64,000 nt of DNA from Gadus chalcogrammus (lineage: Eukaryota > Chordata > Actinopteri > Gadiformes > Gadidae): positions 9,344,454 to 9,408,453 of the forward strand of contig NC_079412.1 in assembly GCF_026213295.1 (NCBI RefSeq). Direction: 5' to 3'. The first letter of the stretch is position 1. Every line of letters starts with the position of its first letter. Both the position numbers and the translations under genes were made by a program. This document shows positions 49,701-58,699 of the stretch, one piece after another. Below the pieces are notes generated by a model, which saw nothing but the letters and a program-made list of their open reading frames with translations, ran no database searches and was not told the origin of the DNA.

Positions 49701-50069
49701 GGTCTTGCATATTGCTTGTGTCTCTTTTATGTTAGTAACCACATACGTATGCCTTTCAGCTCTCAATCTCTTCGTGCTCGAGTTCCATTCGAGGAAGACA
49801 AGATATTGTAGGCTGGTAAGAAAGTGGATTGAGTAAAGTAAAGTATTCAACATGTCATTTGAGTAGGGGTTTGAGGATGAAATGCCTCAACCCCGGAAAT
49901 AACAACAAAAAAAAGCTGAAAAAGCTAAAAAGCTGCATTGTAAAATATTTCTAACCATCAGGTTCATCACCTTCCTGCTGCTGCGCTGTATTTGAAAAAA
50001 ATTTACTACTCTATCTCTTTTTCCCCATTTTTGTTCCTGGGAAAGGTTGCCCTGACGATGTTCTACTGA
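39474..50069 (+). CDS. Gene B: complete CD46/Tecrem-like membrane complement regulator (11 coding exons)
   Basis: The exons at 39,474-39,573, 41,602-41,787, 44,736-44,832, 45,960-46,030, 46,129-46,314, 46,437-46,613, 46,789-46,884, 47,718-47,756, 48,113-48,157, 49,760-49,815 and 50,046-50,069 join in frame to 1,077 nt, giving 358 residues. The order is signal peptide, four CCP modules, Thr-rich stalk, linker, membrane segment and short basic tail. This is the layout of CD46/DAF-type regulators and of teleost Tecrem. Such proteins bind C3b/C4b on the cell surface and promote decay or factor I cleavage. The class follows from architecture. Which activity it has cannot be read from sequence. It is the only paralogue here with all parts. 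Confidence 0.85.
39574..41601 (+). other. Gene B intron 1
   Basis: This roughly 2.0-kb intron holds CAGGGGTGGACTGG-type hAT-like termini near 40,013 and 40,070, a (CT)n tract at 40,755-40,790, and sequence near 40,850-41,200 that is homologous to gene A and gene C just upstream of their CCP1 exons. No exon was recognised inside. Confidence 0.7.
41602..41787 (+). CDS. Gene B CCP1 exon
   Basis: 186 nt, phase 1-1, TTTTAG acceptor and GTGAGT donor. The four cysteines are in DCEKP, TFKCATGY, KTTCEAG and LGCE, with Trp in GTWTPSTLGC. Several residues differ from the nearly identical pair in genes A and C, which makes B the outgroup of the three. Confidence 0.95.
43846..44615. mobile_element. hAT MITE in gene B, TSD GTTCACAC
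   Basis: The left end TAGGGCTGGGCG and the right end AGCAGCCCTA are flanked by GTTCACAC on both sides (43,838-43,845 and 44,616-44,623). The subterminal GATTAATC / AATCGTGATTATGATT pattern is typical of fish hAT MITEs. It lies in the intron before CCP2. Confidence 0.9.
44736..44832 (+). CDS. Gene B CCP2, first half exon
   Basis: After TTTTTCTGCAG the exon reads FNCGSLKLVNGHVEY and ends after SCNDG, with cysteines I and II of the module. The intron starts GTTGGTGA, a weak but valid GT donor, in phase 2. Splitting one CCP just after its second cysteine is a known pattern in RCA genes. Without the next exon the module has only two cysteines. Confidence 0.88.
45960..46030 (+). CDS. Gene B CCP2, second half exon
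   Basis: The acceptor TTTCTTCAAG precedes a 71-nt exon that restores frame and supplies the rest of the module: YILEGKNLTCGNTAW, then TPTCS, with cysteines III and IV and the Trp. NLT is a possible N-glycosylation site. It ends in phase 1 at GTTTCC. A 15-nt relic of its 3' end is all that remains of CCP2 in gene C (57,134-57,148). Confidence 0.88.
46129..46314 (+). CDS. Gene B CCP3 exon
   Basis: 186 nt, phase 1-1, TTTTTTCAG acceptor and GTAGGT donor. Cysteines are in VKCESP, KYKCQKGY, SLKCSSN and PPTCL. The usual Trp before cysteine IV is Phe (GKFTPNPPTC), also in the gene C copies. NIT and NGS are adjacent potential glycosylation sites. Confidence 0.94.
46437..46613 (+). CDS. Gene B CCP4 exon
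   Basis: 177 nt, phase 1-1, TTTTTCTGCAG acceptor and GTAAGG donor. Four cysteines and Trp are present (VRCKAP, YECNPGF, AMTCQL, STWSSTPEC). It is very similar to the seven... CCP4 homologues in this window taken together with itself; the other six copies are in genes A and C minus one, five in all. Confidence 0.9.
46789..46884 (+). CDS. Gene B Thr-rich stalk exon
   Basis: 96 nt after TTCTTCTAG, phase 1-1, donor GGTAGC. About half of the 32 residues are Thr, interspersed with Pro (AIITTTPTTTTTTPT onward), the composition of an O-glycosylated stalk like the STP region of CD46 and DAF. The homologous exon in genes A and C has a net extra base and ends in TAG. Confidence 0.9.
47718..47756 (+). 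CDS. Gene B linker exon
   Basis: 39 nt, phase 1-1, between TTCACAG and GTAAGT, encoding DSKGVDVVPPRPP. It is a small juxtamembrane exon between stalk and membrane segment. The strong donor and matching phase support it. No domain. Confidence 0.75.
48113..48157 (+). CDS. Gene B transmembrane exon, first part
   Basis: 45 nt, phase 1-1, after a long pyrimidine tract (CTTCTTCTTTTTTTAG) and before GTAGGT. It encodes RDSKTGLQYLWFLVI, the start of a hydrophobic helix that the next exon completes. Confidence 0.8.
48427..48935. mobile_element. MITE with TTAA target duplication (piggyBac/Kolobok type)
   Basis: The left end AGGTTGGGTATGGGATTT and right end TTCCATACCCAACCT are inverted. TTAA flanks each side (48,423-48,426 and 48,936-48,939). 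TTAA duplications occur with piggyBac and Kolobok transposases, and the ends alone do not decide between them. It lies in the intron inside the membrane segment of gene B. Confidence 0.88.
49760..49815 (+). CDS. Gene B transmembrane end and cytoplasmic start exon
   Basis: The acceptor GCCTTTCAG opens a 56-nt exon that adds ALNLFVLEF and then HSRKTRYCRL. Joined to the previous exon it gives an 18-residue hydrophobic span (LQYLWFLVIALNLFVLEF) followed by basic residues, as expected for a type I membrane protein. The donor is GTAAGA. If it is not spliced, the frame continues VRKWIE and stops. Confidence 0.72.
50046..50069 (+). CDS. Gene B probable last coding exon
   Basis: A pyrimidine-rich tract and GGGAAAG acceptor precede VALTMFY and a TGA in the frame set by the previous exon. 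It is short and without homologue here, so this is the least certain exon of gene B. Confidence 0.45.
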   Translation, partial: VALTMFY

Positions 50070-50504
50070 TTACCACACCAAGCCGAGAGGGAAGAATTAT
50101 CACTAGACCAGGATTTGAATGTAATCTCCCGCCATATGCAAACAATTCAACTGGGGTCCACAGTCAATATAATTGGCACAGTTGGATGCTTGCCAAGAAA
50201 TATAATGCATACTGTATTCATCCATATGTATCTCCTGTTCTTCTCAATCAGAGGAGTGTTTTTTGGTGCACGCATGCTTTTCTAATCAATCTGGAATCTG
50301 TTCACTTGGCATCTGAAGGACATCGATCACAAAATCATATTGCTTTGCCTTAAGCATGGCTTACTCCAATGAATGCTTCTGAATTAATGCTGTATTAGAT
50401 TGATAAATATGTGTGCAGATCAAATCTGAAGTCTCAGATCATTGTGTTCCAATCGTTTGCTATCGATTTTCCACATTCTAAATGTGACAAAATGTGAAAA
50501 GCGA

Positions 50505-50510
50505 AATAAA
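50505..50510 (+). terminator. Candidate poly(A) signal of gene B
   Basis: AATAAA about 435 bp after the proposed stop codon. A second AATAAA lies at about 50,826. Either would suit the 3' end. Confidence 0.5.
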
Positions 50511-51109
50511 TCTATTGCCATTTAAAAATATCTATCAAAATGGTCAACTGCATTAGTAATATCCATAATTTATTAGCATTGTATTTCATTGTGCCTTGAC
50601 AACCATTTGATATGAACATGAGCTTGAAATTATAAAAATGATTAAAGTACTTCCGTCCACGTTCTGTGTTACTGTACTCTCTGTTTGAGTATGAAATGTA
50701 GTTAGTGATTCTGAGTCTTTAATATCGGTCAACAAATGGATTACAATTTTTATAATCCATTCAGCATTTAATTTTCATTCATCACGTATGAATACCAAAC
50801 ATTACATTCCTGTATAACGCTTAAAAATAAAAGATTTCAGATGAATGCTTCTTGGCCATTAGCCCAATACATTCAGTTGCATTAAAGACCTGCTAGTTCA
50901 ATTGAAGAGAACTAGTGATCTTAGAACTAAGGCCCCTTTTTAAACCCTTCTGCCCAACCCCAGTCTGCCCACGGGCCCGCCGCAGAGGAGCTCACCCTCC
51001 CGATGAGGTATCCTTCATTGTAACCGATTTCAAATGGTGCTAGAAACACAAGAAGACTCTGAACACCGAAAGAATTCAGTCAACCTTGGAAAAGAGGACC
51101 TTAAGCTTG

Positions 51110-51500
51110 CACTGCTAACTGTGTCACTGCTACTGTGTCAATGCCAACTGCGTCACTGCTACTGCGTCAATGTTAACTGCGTCACTGCTATTGAGTCACT
51201 GCTAACGGTCAATGATAACTGCATCACTGCTACTGAGTCAATGCTACTGCATCAATGGTAACTGCGTCACTGCTACTGTATCACTGCTACTGCTCAATGC
51301 TAACTGCGTCACTGCTACTGAGTCAATGCTACTGCGTCAATGGTAACTGCGTTACTGCTCAATGCGTCACTGCTACTGAGTCACTGCTACTGAGTCAATG
51401 CTACTGAGTCACTGCTACTGAGCCATGGCTAGCTGAATGACTGCTAACTGAGTCACTGCTACTTTGCCATGGCTAACTGAGTCATGGCTAACTGCCTCAC
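51110..51500. repeat. Minisatellite of ACTGCTACTGAGTCA-type units
   Basis: Units of roughly 12-24 bp built from ACTGC, GTCACTGCTA and GAGTCAATGCTA repeat for about 390 bp between genes B and C. The frame across it (51,034-51,261) is repeat translation. Confidence 0.9.
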
Positions 51501-51940
51501 GCTAACTGATGGTGTGTTCCAGATGCCTCGTACACCAGCCGAACGAGTTGCAAATGGGGTAATCTCCCAGCTTTCTTGCAGCATTTCACCTGGGACCGAC
51601 CAAAAGTTTTGGTCGATTCTGAGAGTATACAGAGTTCAGTGAGGTTGACCGTACAACTCGACAACAAAAATGGCTGGTCCAAAAATTGGATTTATTTTCT
51701 TTGTATTCGTACCACGTTGGTCATTTTAATGTCGATTTTAAATGCTCTTACACACTTGATTAAATTTCTTCGTTATTCCGGTCATCAATTTATGCATTGC
51801 ACGGTCTTGCTGTGCGTGAAATACAATGTAAAGTTGTGTTTGTTTTCTAGCTGGTTTGCTAAAGAGGCTAATGTGGCTAACAATGACTAGCCAATGACAT
51901 GACGCAATCACAAAGACCCGCCGTGGTGTGTGTGTGTGAG

Positions 51941-52484
51941 TTAGTGGTGGATTAATGATTTGTTTCCGTGACCCAGTTCGCGTGATTCAGTTCGCCACAA
52001 GGAGTCGTTCGCGAATCATTCGTTCGTTCAGTCGAGTTTCCGGTAGCACTAACTCCACTGAGTCTGACTGACTCAGCTGAGAACCGTGCAATGTGGTCCA
52101 TTCCATGATGCGATTTACCGCTACTGGAAGCCAGGCTGAACGAACATACGATTCCTGAACGACCCCTACCAGTTCAGTCGAATTTCCAGGGAATCGATTC
52201 ACCGGAAACTCGACTGAACGTGGAGGAGTCGTTCGCGATTCAGCCTAGTTTCCGGTAACGGTGAATCGCATCATGGAATGCACGCCATTGCACGGTTCTC
52301 AGCTGAGTCAGTCAGACTCAGCGGAGTTAATGCTACCGGAAACTCGTTTGTTCGTTCAGCCGAGTTTCCGGTGAATCGAATGGTGAACGAGACGACCGAA
52401 CGAACGAGAGAGACGAACCGGTTCGGTTCGTTCGTCCTAAAGACTCGTTCATTCGAACCGGTTCGCGAACGAACGAGCCAACAC
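51941..52484. mobile_element. GTTCG-rich foldback MITE, copy 3
   Basis: Near-identical to 19,674-20,217, carried by the segmental duplication. Confidence 0.85.
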
Positions 52485-53821
52485 TAGTGTGTGTGTGTGT
52501 GTGTGTGTGCGTGTGTGTAGTCAGTCAGCACCCGCCATGGTGTGTTTGTGTGTGTGTGTGTGTGTGTTGTGTTGTGTGAAGTGTTTTAAGGTGCTGCTTT
52601 TTTAGTTGCGCACTACCGACCTCTCTCCAGCATAAGGCCTTTCTACACTACCAAGCCGGTTCGGTCGAGGCTTGGCACGCCCGGCGATTTCACCGTCTTA
52701 TCTCAAGTTTCCTGTGTAAAACCGAGGGGGTAATATCCCCCGTTCGTCACGGCGCAGGCTTTCTTGGTTCACTGCAGAAGGCGGGGCTGCGCACGGAGTC
52801 TAGACCTATTTTTGCATATTCCCGAATGTTTTTTTATGAATGAAGACACCCGCATGCAAAAATGAGTTCACATCTGAGTGTAGGCTACAAACGCGATTAA
52901 CTATTTACAAGTGCAAAAATGCCACCACATTCTTTATTTTGTGGACCACTTTTGGGTTAGGGACGGATTAGGGTTTTTTATCCTGACAAAAGCCTCATAA
53001 GGACAGTTCCGCTGCGTCTCCCTCGTAGATCGCACCATCTTTCAACGTCTTTGTTTAATACGACTGCATCATCTTCTCTCACATGATCAGCAGCTCGTGG
53101 ATTTCACTTTCTCTCCAATTAGAACTGCTCAGGATGATATCACTGCGTTGTCTCTTTGGAGGCCTCTACCCAACATGATCAGGCATGACATTTACGTTAT
53201 TAGGGCATACACTTGTTTATATGTACGTCTTTTAAGAGTCATCTGTTGCTTGGTAGGCATATGACTAAGGCAGCTGACGGGTCTGCGCCGCAGTTCCAGA
53301 TGCACTTTCATTAATCAATTCCTTGAACTAGCCTTTGATAAAGTTCTGGCCCGCCACCTACTGCTGGAGAAATTGGCCCGAGGCCAAACTTAGTTGCTGA
53401 CCCCTGGTCTACAGTGTCGAATGCACCTCTGAGGTTACTTATCGAGATGAGGAAGCAAAAACTAGGGAATACTGAATGTCAAACCGAAATCTTCATTGAC
53501 CCTGTAAGAAATCCAAAACGTTGGTTGATTTCTATAAAATAATACATTTGTGGTAATACATCAAATGCAATGCTGCAAAAGGCTTCCTTTTCTGCTCTGC
53601 ATGTGAAAGCAGCCTCAGGTGACACAGATAATGAGGAGACCATAACCTGTTCAGCAATGCACAACACGGTAACACTGAACAGTTATTAAATGGTTATGAG
53701 TTATTTAGCCAGGAGGGCAGCATTACAATAGCCGGTCAAAGCAGTGATGCTCATGTATTTATTTTGGCTTATTGTGCCAAAATGAGAACTCAATTTTGTC
53801 TTATGTGCTTTTTCCTTTTAG

Positions 53822-54007
53822 CTCAAGATTGTGAGAAACCTATGAGGGACACCATGATTTTAATAGATGAAGACATCCTGAAAGAGCATTTTCCAGACGG
53901 AGCATTAGTAACATTTGAGTGTGAAACGGGATACAGGAGAATTGGAGGATCTGGTAAAACCACTTGTGAGGCTGGGACATGGACACCTTCGACATTTACA
54001 TGCAAGA
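53822..54007 (+). CDS. Gene C CCP1 exon
   Basis: 186 nt, phase 1-1, identical to gene A CCP1 except for one base that makes the last full codon Lys. All four cysteines and the Trp are kept. No signal-peptide exon precedes it between the end of gene B (50,069) and here. It would therefore need an exon outside the duplicated block, or splicing from gene B transcripts, to be translated. Confidence 0.93.
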
Positions 54008-54178
54008 GTGAGTATTATTAGTTTTAAATGTTTACTGCTCATACACAGGGACTGTGTATTGGTGCACCAGCCACTGTGTCTGGTGGATAAAAACAATAGC
54101 TGGAATACTGTAGCCCTCATATTGTAAGTAAGCTGTGTTTTTGATAAGTTAAACGGCAGTGTGACAGTGTCACAATAT

Positions 54179-56243
54179 TACGGAAGAGGATTAGGGCCAC
54201 TCATGTAAAAAAAAATTAAATTCTGACTTTATTCTCAGAATTCTGAGAAAAAAGTCCGAATTCTGATTTTAATCTCAGAATTCTGAGAATAAAGTCAGAA
54301 TTCTGACTTTAATCTCAGAATTCTGAGAATAAAGTCAGAATTCTGACATTAATCTCAGGATTCTGACATTAATCTCAGAATTCTGACTTTTTTCTCAGAA
54401 TTCTGAGATTAAAGTCAGTATTCTGACATTAATCTCAGAATTCTGAGAAAAAAGTCAGAATTCTGACTTTAAAGTCAGAACTACGGGTATCTGTAAGGAC
54501 CAACCTCCGTGGGAGAGACACTTTGCTTTATGCAGTAGGAGGAAACCTATGGAAAGCCAAGAAGGCCACAATCCGGCCCTAGAATGGCGCGGTAAAAGTG
54601 CACGTCCCATAGCCAACTCACCAAGCTCACCAAATCCAGTATTCAGAATTCAAAGCATTTATTCACAAATACGTTCTATTTTTTTGACAAGCGGAGCCGA
54701 CAGTCCTGTGCAAGTATGCAAATTAGCCATGTGCGCCAAATAGAAGATAGACGCAATGTATAGAACTGATTGTTGTGCATTGTTGTGGATATGTAGGCTG
54801 GTTAGTTGTGGTTGTTTGTGGTCTTAGTGAAACAGCTTTGCCTTGGAGTTGGAGAAGTTGGAGTGATTGTGTGAATGTGCGAGAGAGAGCGCACCTGTCG
54901 TGGTGATGTTGGGCTTGTTGTGGGCTTATATGTGATCAATGATGTATCTGTTTGATCGTATTAGCTGTAGATGGATGGTTAAATAATGTCACAAGATCGG
55001 TCATACTGCAGGCTCTCATTTGCAAATGCACTGATTGTGTGCCCGTCTCCAATATGCTATATACCTGGCATTTATTCAGTTCATGTTCTTCTGAGTGCGC
55101 AAGAACGGTGCCAATTATTGTCGTGTTTGCATTGTAATGCACAATTTTGCCCCTCCCTGTTATAAAATAACGTGCATCCCAACAACTTTAGCCAATGCAG
55201 GCTCCTATTGCTTTACCAGTGTGTTTAAAGTGTGTGCGTGTGTGTGTCTGTGTGTGTGTGTGTGTTGTCATGTAGGCTATAGATATAGATTGATTGTCTT
55301 GGCTTGCTTGCATCCATGAAATATTGTAATGTTATGGCCTAGCTGGCTACTGCATATCGAGAACAATCTGGGGATGAGGGCATCCCCGAATATTGACGGG
55401 TATTTCGCACACTGCCATCTCAATATGACTAATAGCCGCGGCTATTAGTTCCGTACGGATTCCGTACGGAATTCTTGCACTTTTACTGCGCCATTCTAGG
55501 GCCGGATTGTGGCCTTCTTGGCTTTCCATAGGTTTCCTCCTACTGCATAAAGCAAAGTGTCTCTCCCACGGAGGTTGGTCCTTACAGATACCCGTAGTTC
55601 TGACTTTAAAGTCAGAATTCTGACTTTTTTCTCAGAATTCTGAGATTAAAGTCAGAATTCTGAGATTAATGTCAGAATTCTGATTTTTTTCTCAGAATTC
55701 TGAGATTAATGTCAGAATTCTGACTTTAATCTCAGAATTCTGAGAAAAAAGTCAGAATTCTGAGATTAAAGTCAGAATTCAGACTTTTTTTCTCTGAATT
55801 CTGAGATTAATGTCAGAATTCTGACTTTTTATCTCAGAATTCTGAGATTATTGTCAGAATTCTGAGATTAATGTCAGAATTCTGACTTTATTCTCAGAAT
55901 TCTGAGATTAAAGTCAGAATTCTGACTTTTTTCTCAGAATTCTGAGATTAATGTCAGAATTCTGACTTTAATCTCAGAATTCTGAGAAAAAAGTCAGATT
56001 TTTTAGATTAAAGTCAGAATTCTGACTTTTTTTCTCTGAATTCTGAGATTAATGTCAGAATTCTGACTTTTTATCTCAGAATTCTGAGATTAATGTCAGA
56101 ATTCTGAGATTAATGTCAGAATTCTGACTTTATTCTCAGAATTCTGAGATTAAAGTCAGAATTCAGACTTTTTTCTCAGAATTCTGAGAATAAAGTCAAC
56201 ATTTTTTTTTTTTTTACATATGTGGCCCTAATCCTCTTCCGTA
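54179..56243. mobile_element. Intact foldback transposon with AGAATTCTGA arrays, TSD CAATAT
   Basis: The 2,065-bp element is bounded by perfect inverted ends starting TACGGAAGAGGATTAGGGCC and flanked by CAATAT on both sides (54,173-54,178 and 56,244-56,249). Gene B has the empty site at 42,211-42,216. Two arrays of TCAGAATTCTGA-centred palindromes (about 54,225-54,480 and 55,600-56,185) surround a core that contains a TG repeat and no transposase. A 6-bp duplication does not fit hAT, Harbinger or Tc1. IS3EU or Dada-type transposases are possible sources. Confidence 0.93.
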
Positions 56244-57133
56244 CAATATGGAATGGTGTGTTTTTGCTAGGGATGATAATTTATACGTTTTTTTTTATTC
56301 AGATGGCCTTATCGATTCTTCCGATTGGTTTGATTTCATGATAGATTCCTGATACCTTTTCTGCTAAGCCTGCCTGCATGGCATTAATTCTAACATAGAA
56401 TTACTAGCCTATGTAACGGTCATCATTTTACAACAACTTATGCATTTTTTATTATATTATGTACTTTGGTTTTTTGAAGTTTTGAAGCCAGATAAGTAAT
56501 TTATAGTCCAAAATAAAGCCTTTTATTTTGGAGTAGTTGCTATTGTTGATTCTCGAGCACAAGTTTAGAAGCGGTCAGTACAATGATGGGTTGTTGAGTG
56601 CAGGCGAGTGAAACTTACCCACAACATACCCGCAATATAGGCTACAGATTAAGTCCTATCAAAAAGTTATGGACAGTGCAGTTAGCAGAATACACACATG
56701 ATGACGAGTTTGTGTAGACCACGATATTTACGTTGTATGCAGGTTATAGAGAGAGACAAAGCAAAAAATATAAATATGTAAATTGCATTATATCAAGGAG
56801 GTATATAAAGCACCCTGCAAACTGCTATCCAATGAGCATATTTCCAGCACTTCAACACTTTAAATATCATCCCACACCGCCGTTCAAGTCCTCCTATCAT
56901 AATAAATGATAGCGAAGAAAAAGACGTGAAACGCAAACAATAATAAATCAGCTTACAATAAATTATTAGATAGTAATCATAAGTATGAGTAGTTATTATA
57001 TTATTTTTTACTTGGAACTTACAGCGCTACTGTTTAAATAATGATCATTATTATTATTAAAGTAATTTTTTCCTATCATCATTTGAAATAAATAAGGTTG
57101 GTTCAAGTGATTTATTTACATATTAAATAAGAC

Positions 57134-57148
57134 CGCCGACCTGTTCAG
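57134..57148 (+). pseudogene. Relic of CCP2 second-half exon in gene C
   Basis: CGCCGACCTGTTCAG followed by GT matches the last 15 nt of gene B exon 45,960-46,030, and the intron sequence after it (TCATATAAAGCAT) also matches. Upstream, the match to gene B is lost. CCP2 has therefore been deleted from gene C except for this stub. Confidence 0.85.
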
Positions 57149-57169
57149 GTGTCCAGTCATATAAAGCAT

Positions 57170-57959
57170 TGATATGACTCAACACACAGCGTGCCTTCCA
57201 GGACTGCAGAGGGTACTGAGGAGTCGGCACAAGGCCAGCTCAGCTGAGCTGGTGAGGAAGTGAGCGGCCATGTTTAAATTCTACCCCGCATGGCTGGTCA
57301 GTGCTCATTCATGGTTTGCATGCTACAGGTGCAACTTCTCTTGTGATCTTCTCTTGGGAATTACTTTGGAACTTTGGATACGCTAACTCTTCACTTGACC
57401 CTGCTCGCCTCGACTTCGGATTTTGGATTGTGTTTTGGACTGTATGCGTGGACTCTCTTTGGATTATGGTATTGAACCCTGCTTGCCCTTAACTTTCCCT
57501 TTGTCTTGCCCTGTCTGGATACGTCGCTACGCTGATTGAACTCTGTGCTTTGAACCTGGACTGTGCCCTGGACTTAGCCTGGTCCTACCAGACCATCGTA
57601 CTTCATTTCATTTGTACAGAAGGTCTGGAAATGCTCAATTGACAAACGTTCACTCACTTGGAGGCGGGTGTCTGTAGAAGTTTTAAAATGATTGGATCTG
57701 CCCAGTGCCACTCTGGATCTGCCATAACCAATCGCATAGCGTTTGGTCGTGACGTATGTCATGCGACGGGACCGGCTCCTTCACCACTAACGGAGCCAGC
57801 TGAAAAAATCAAACTTTCCCGAATCCGGTGGGGAGAAGCGCCACAACATCATGGCCACCAACAAAACTCTGCAAAGCTTGTTCTTGCTCCGGCTTATTTA
57901 TACTGAACAATTAAACTTTGAACTGCATCAGCGACTGTGCCCGTCCTTCTATCCTGACA
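57170..57959 (+). mobile_element. Solo-LTR-like insertion, TSD AGCAT
   Basis: The 790-bp block starts TGATATGACTC, ends TATCCTGACA and is flanked by AGCAT on both sides (57,165-57,169 and 57,960-57,964). Gene B has the uninterrupted sequence at about 46,045-46,060. TG...CA ends with a 5-bp duplication indicate a solo LTR. An AGCCTGGTCCTACCAGACCA repeat, common in fish, is nested inside. No internal retroelement region is present. Confidence 0.82.
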
Positions 57960-58042
57960 AGCATATTTGTGCATATATTAAGTTTCCATTCATATTAGAT
58001 CCCCCCCCTCCCCCATATCTAATATCTATCTTGTTTTTTCAG

Positions 58043-58225
58043 TTGTAAAATGTGACTCAGCGCCTTCAGTTGATAATGCTGAAGCTCCATCTCCAAACTG
58101 GGAATTCTATGATTATGCAAGCGTTGTGAGATACAAATGTCTGAAGGATTACACCATCAATGGCTCAGCGTCACTAAGATGTTCAAATAATGGAACATTC
58201 ACACCAAATCCTCCAACTTGTTTAA
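58043..58225 (+). CDS. Gene C CCP3 exon, unit 1
   Basis: 183 nt, phase 1-1, TTTTTTCAG acceptor and GTAGGT donor. Cysteines are in VKCDSAP, RYKCLKDY, SLRCSNN and PPTCL, with Phe in place of Trp as in gene B. One codon shorter than gene B around YTINGS, which removes one of the two glycosylation sites. Confidence 0.94.
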
Positions 58226-58347
58226 GTAGGTTATAATGTTTTCGGCAGCTTTCCTTAAACCTGTCTCGATGAGTTGCATACTCTCGTTGAGAGAGTAACC
58301 AGGGAACGCATCCATGTTAACGCATTTCTATTACCATTTTTCTGAAG

Positions 58348-58524
58348 TGGTTCACTGCAAAGCGCCGTTTATTCCAAATGGTTCGCTAAAGTCTGGAGCC
58401 CGCCCTCCGTATGTACACAGGAGTTTGGTTGAGTACGAATGTAACCCTGGATTTAAGATGGAAGGGGAGGGGGTCATGACCTGCCAACTGAACAGCACAT
58501 GGTCATCAACGCCAGAGTGCAAAG
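58348..58524 (+). CDS. Gene C CCP4 exon, unit 1
   Basis: 177 nt, phase 1-1. The acceptor is TTTTTCTGAAG rather than TTTTTCTGCAG, and the first residues read VHCKAP where genes A and B have VRCKAP. Four cysteines and Trp are intact. Confidence 0.92.
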
Positions 58525-58631
58525 GTAAGGGCTGCTTATAAATGAAGTTGATAGATAATTACCGCATTTTTTTGCTTATTCTGTGTTTCAAACAATTAAT
58601 CAGATTTGATTCTGCCGATATTTTCTTCTAG

Positions 58632-58699
58632 CATTTATCATGACCACCCCTAGAATCATGACCCCAAAGACCCTTCGCCCCCACCCAAAAAGATGGTAG
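58632..58699 (+). CDS. Gene C stalk exon, unit 1, ending in TAG
   Basis: Shorter by nine bases (three Thr-type codons) than the gene A version, with the same net +1 shift relative to gene B, reading LRPHPKRW then TAG. If this exon is skipped, CCP4 joins the CCP3 of the next unit in phase. Confidence 0.7.

Larger units (their letters stand above)
51917..56180 (+). repeat. Segmental duplication, gene C copy (partner 19,650-24,350)
   Basis: It starts at CCCGCCGTGGTGTGTGTG inside the former hAT element and continues through the nested MITE, the hAT right end (about 53,409) and CCP1 into the foldback element. The left hAT end and the signal-peptide exon lie outside the duplicated segment, so gene C has neither. 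Confidence 0.92.

Noticed and set aside
57301..57492. 63-codon hydrophobic frame as a membrane exon of gene C
   Set aside because: It lies within the solo-LTR-like insertion and has no acceptor/donor pair in the right phase.
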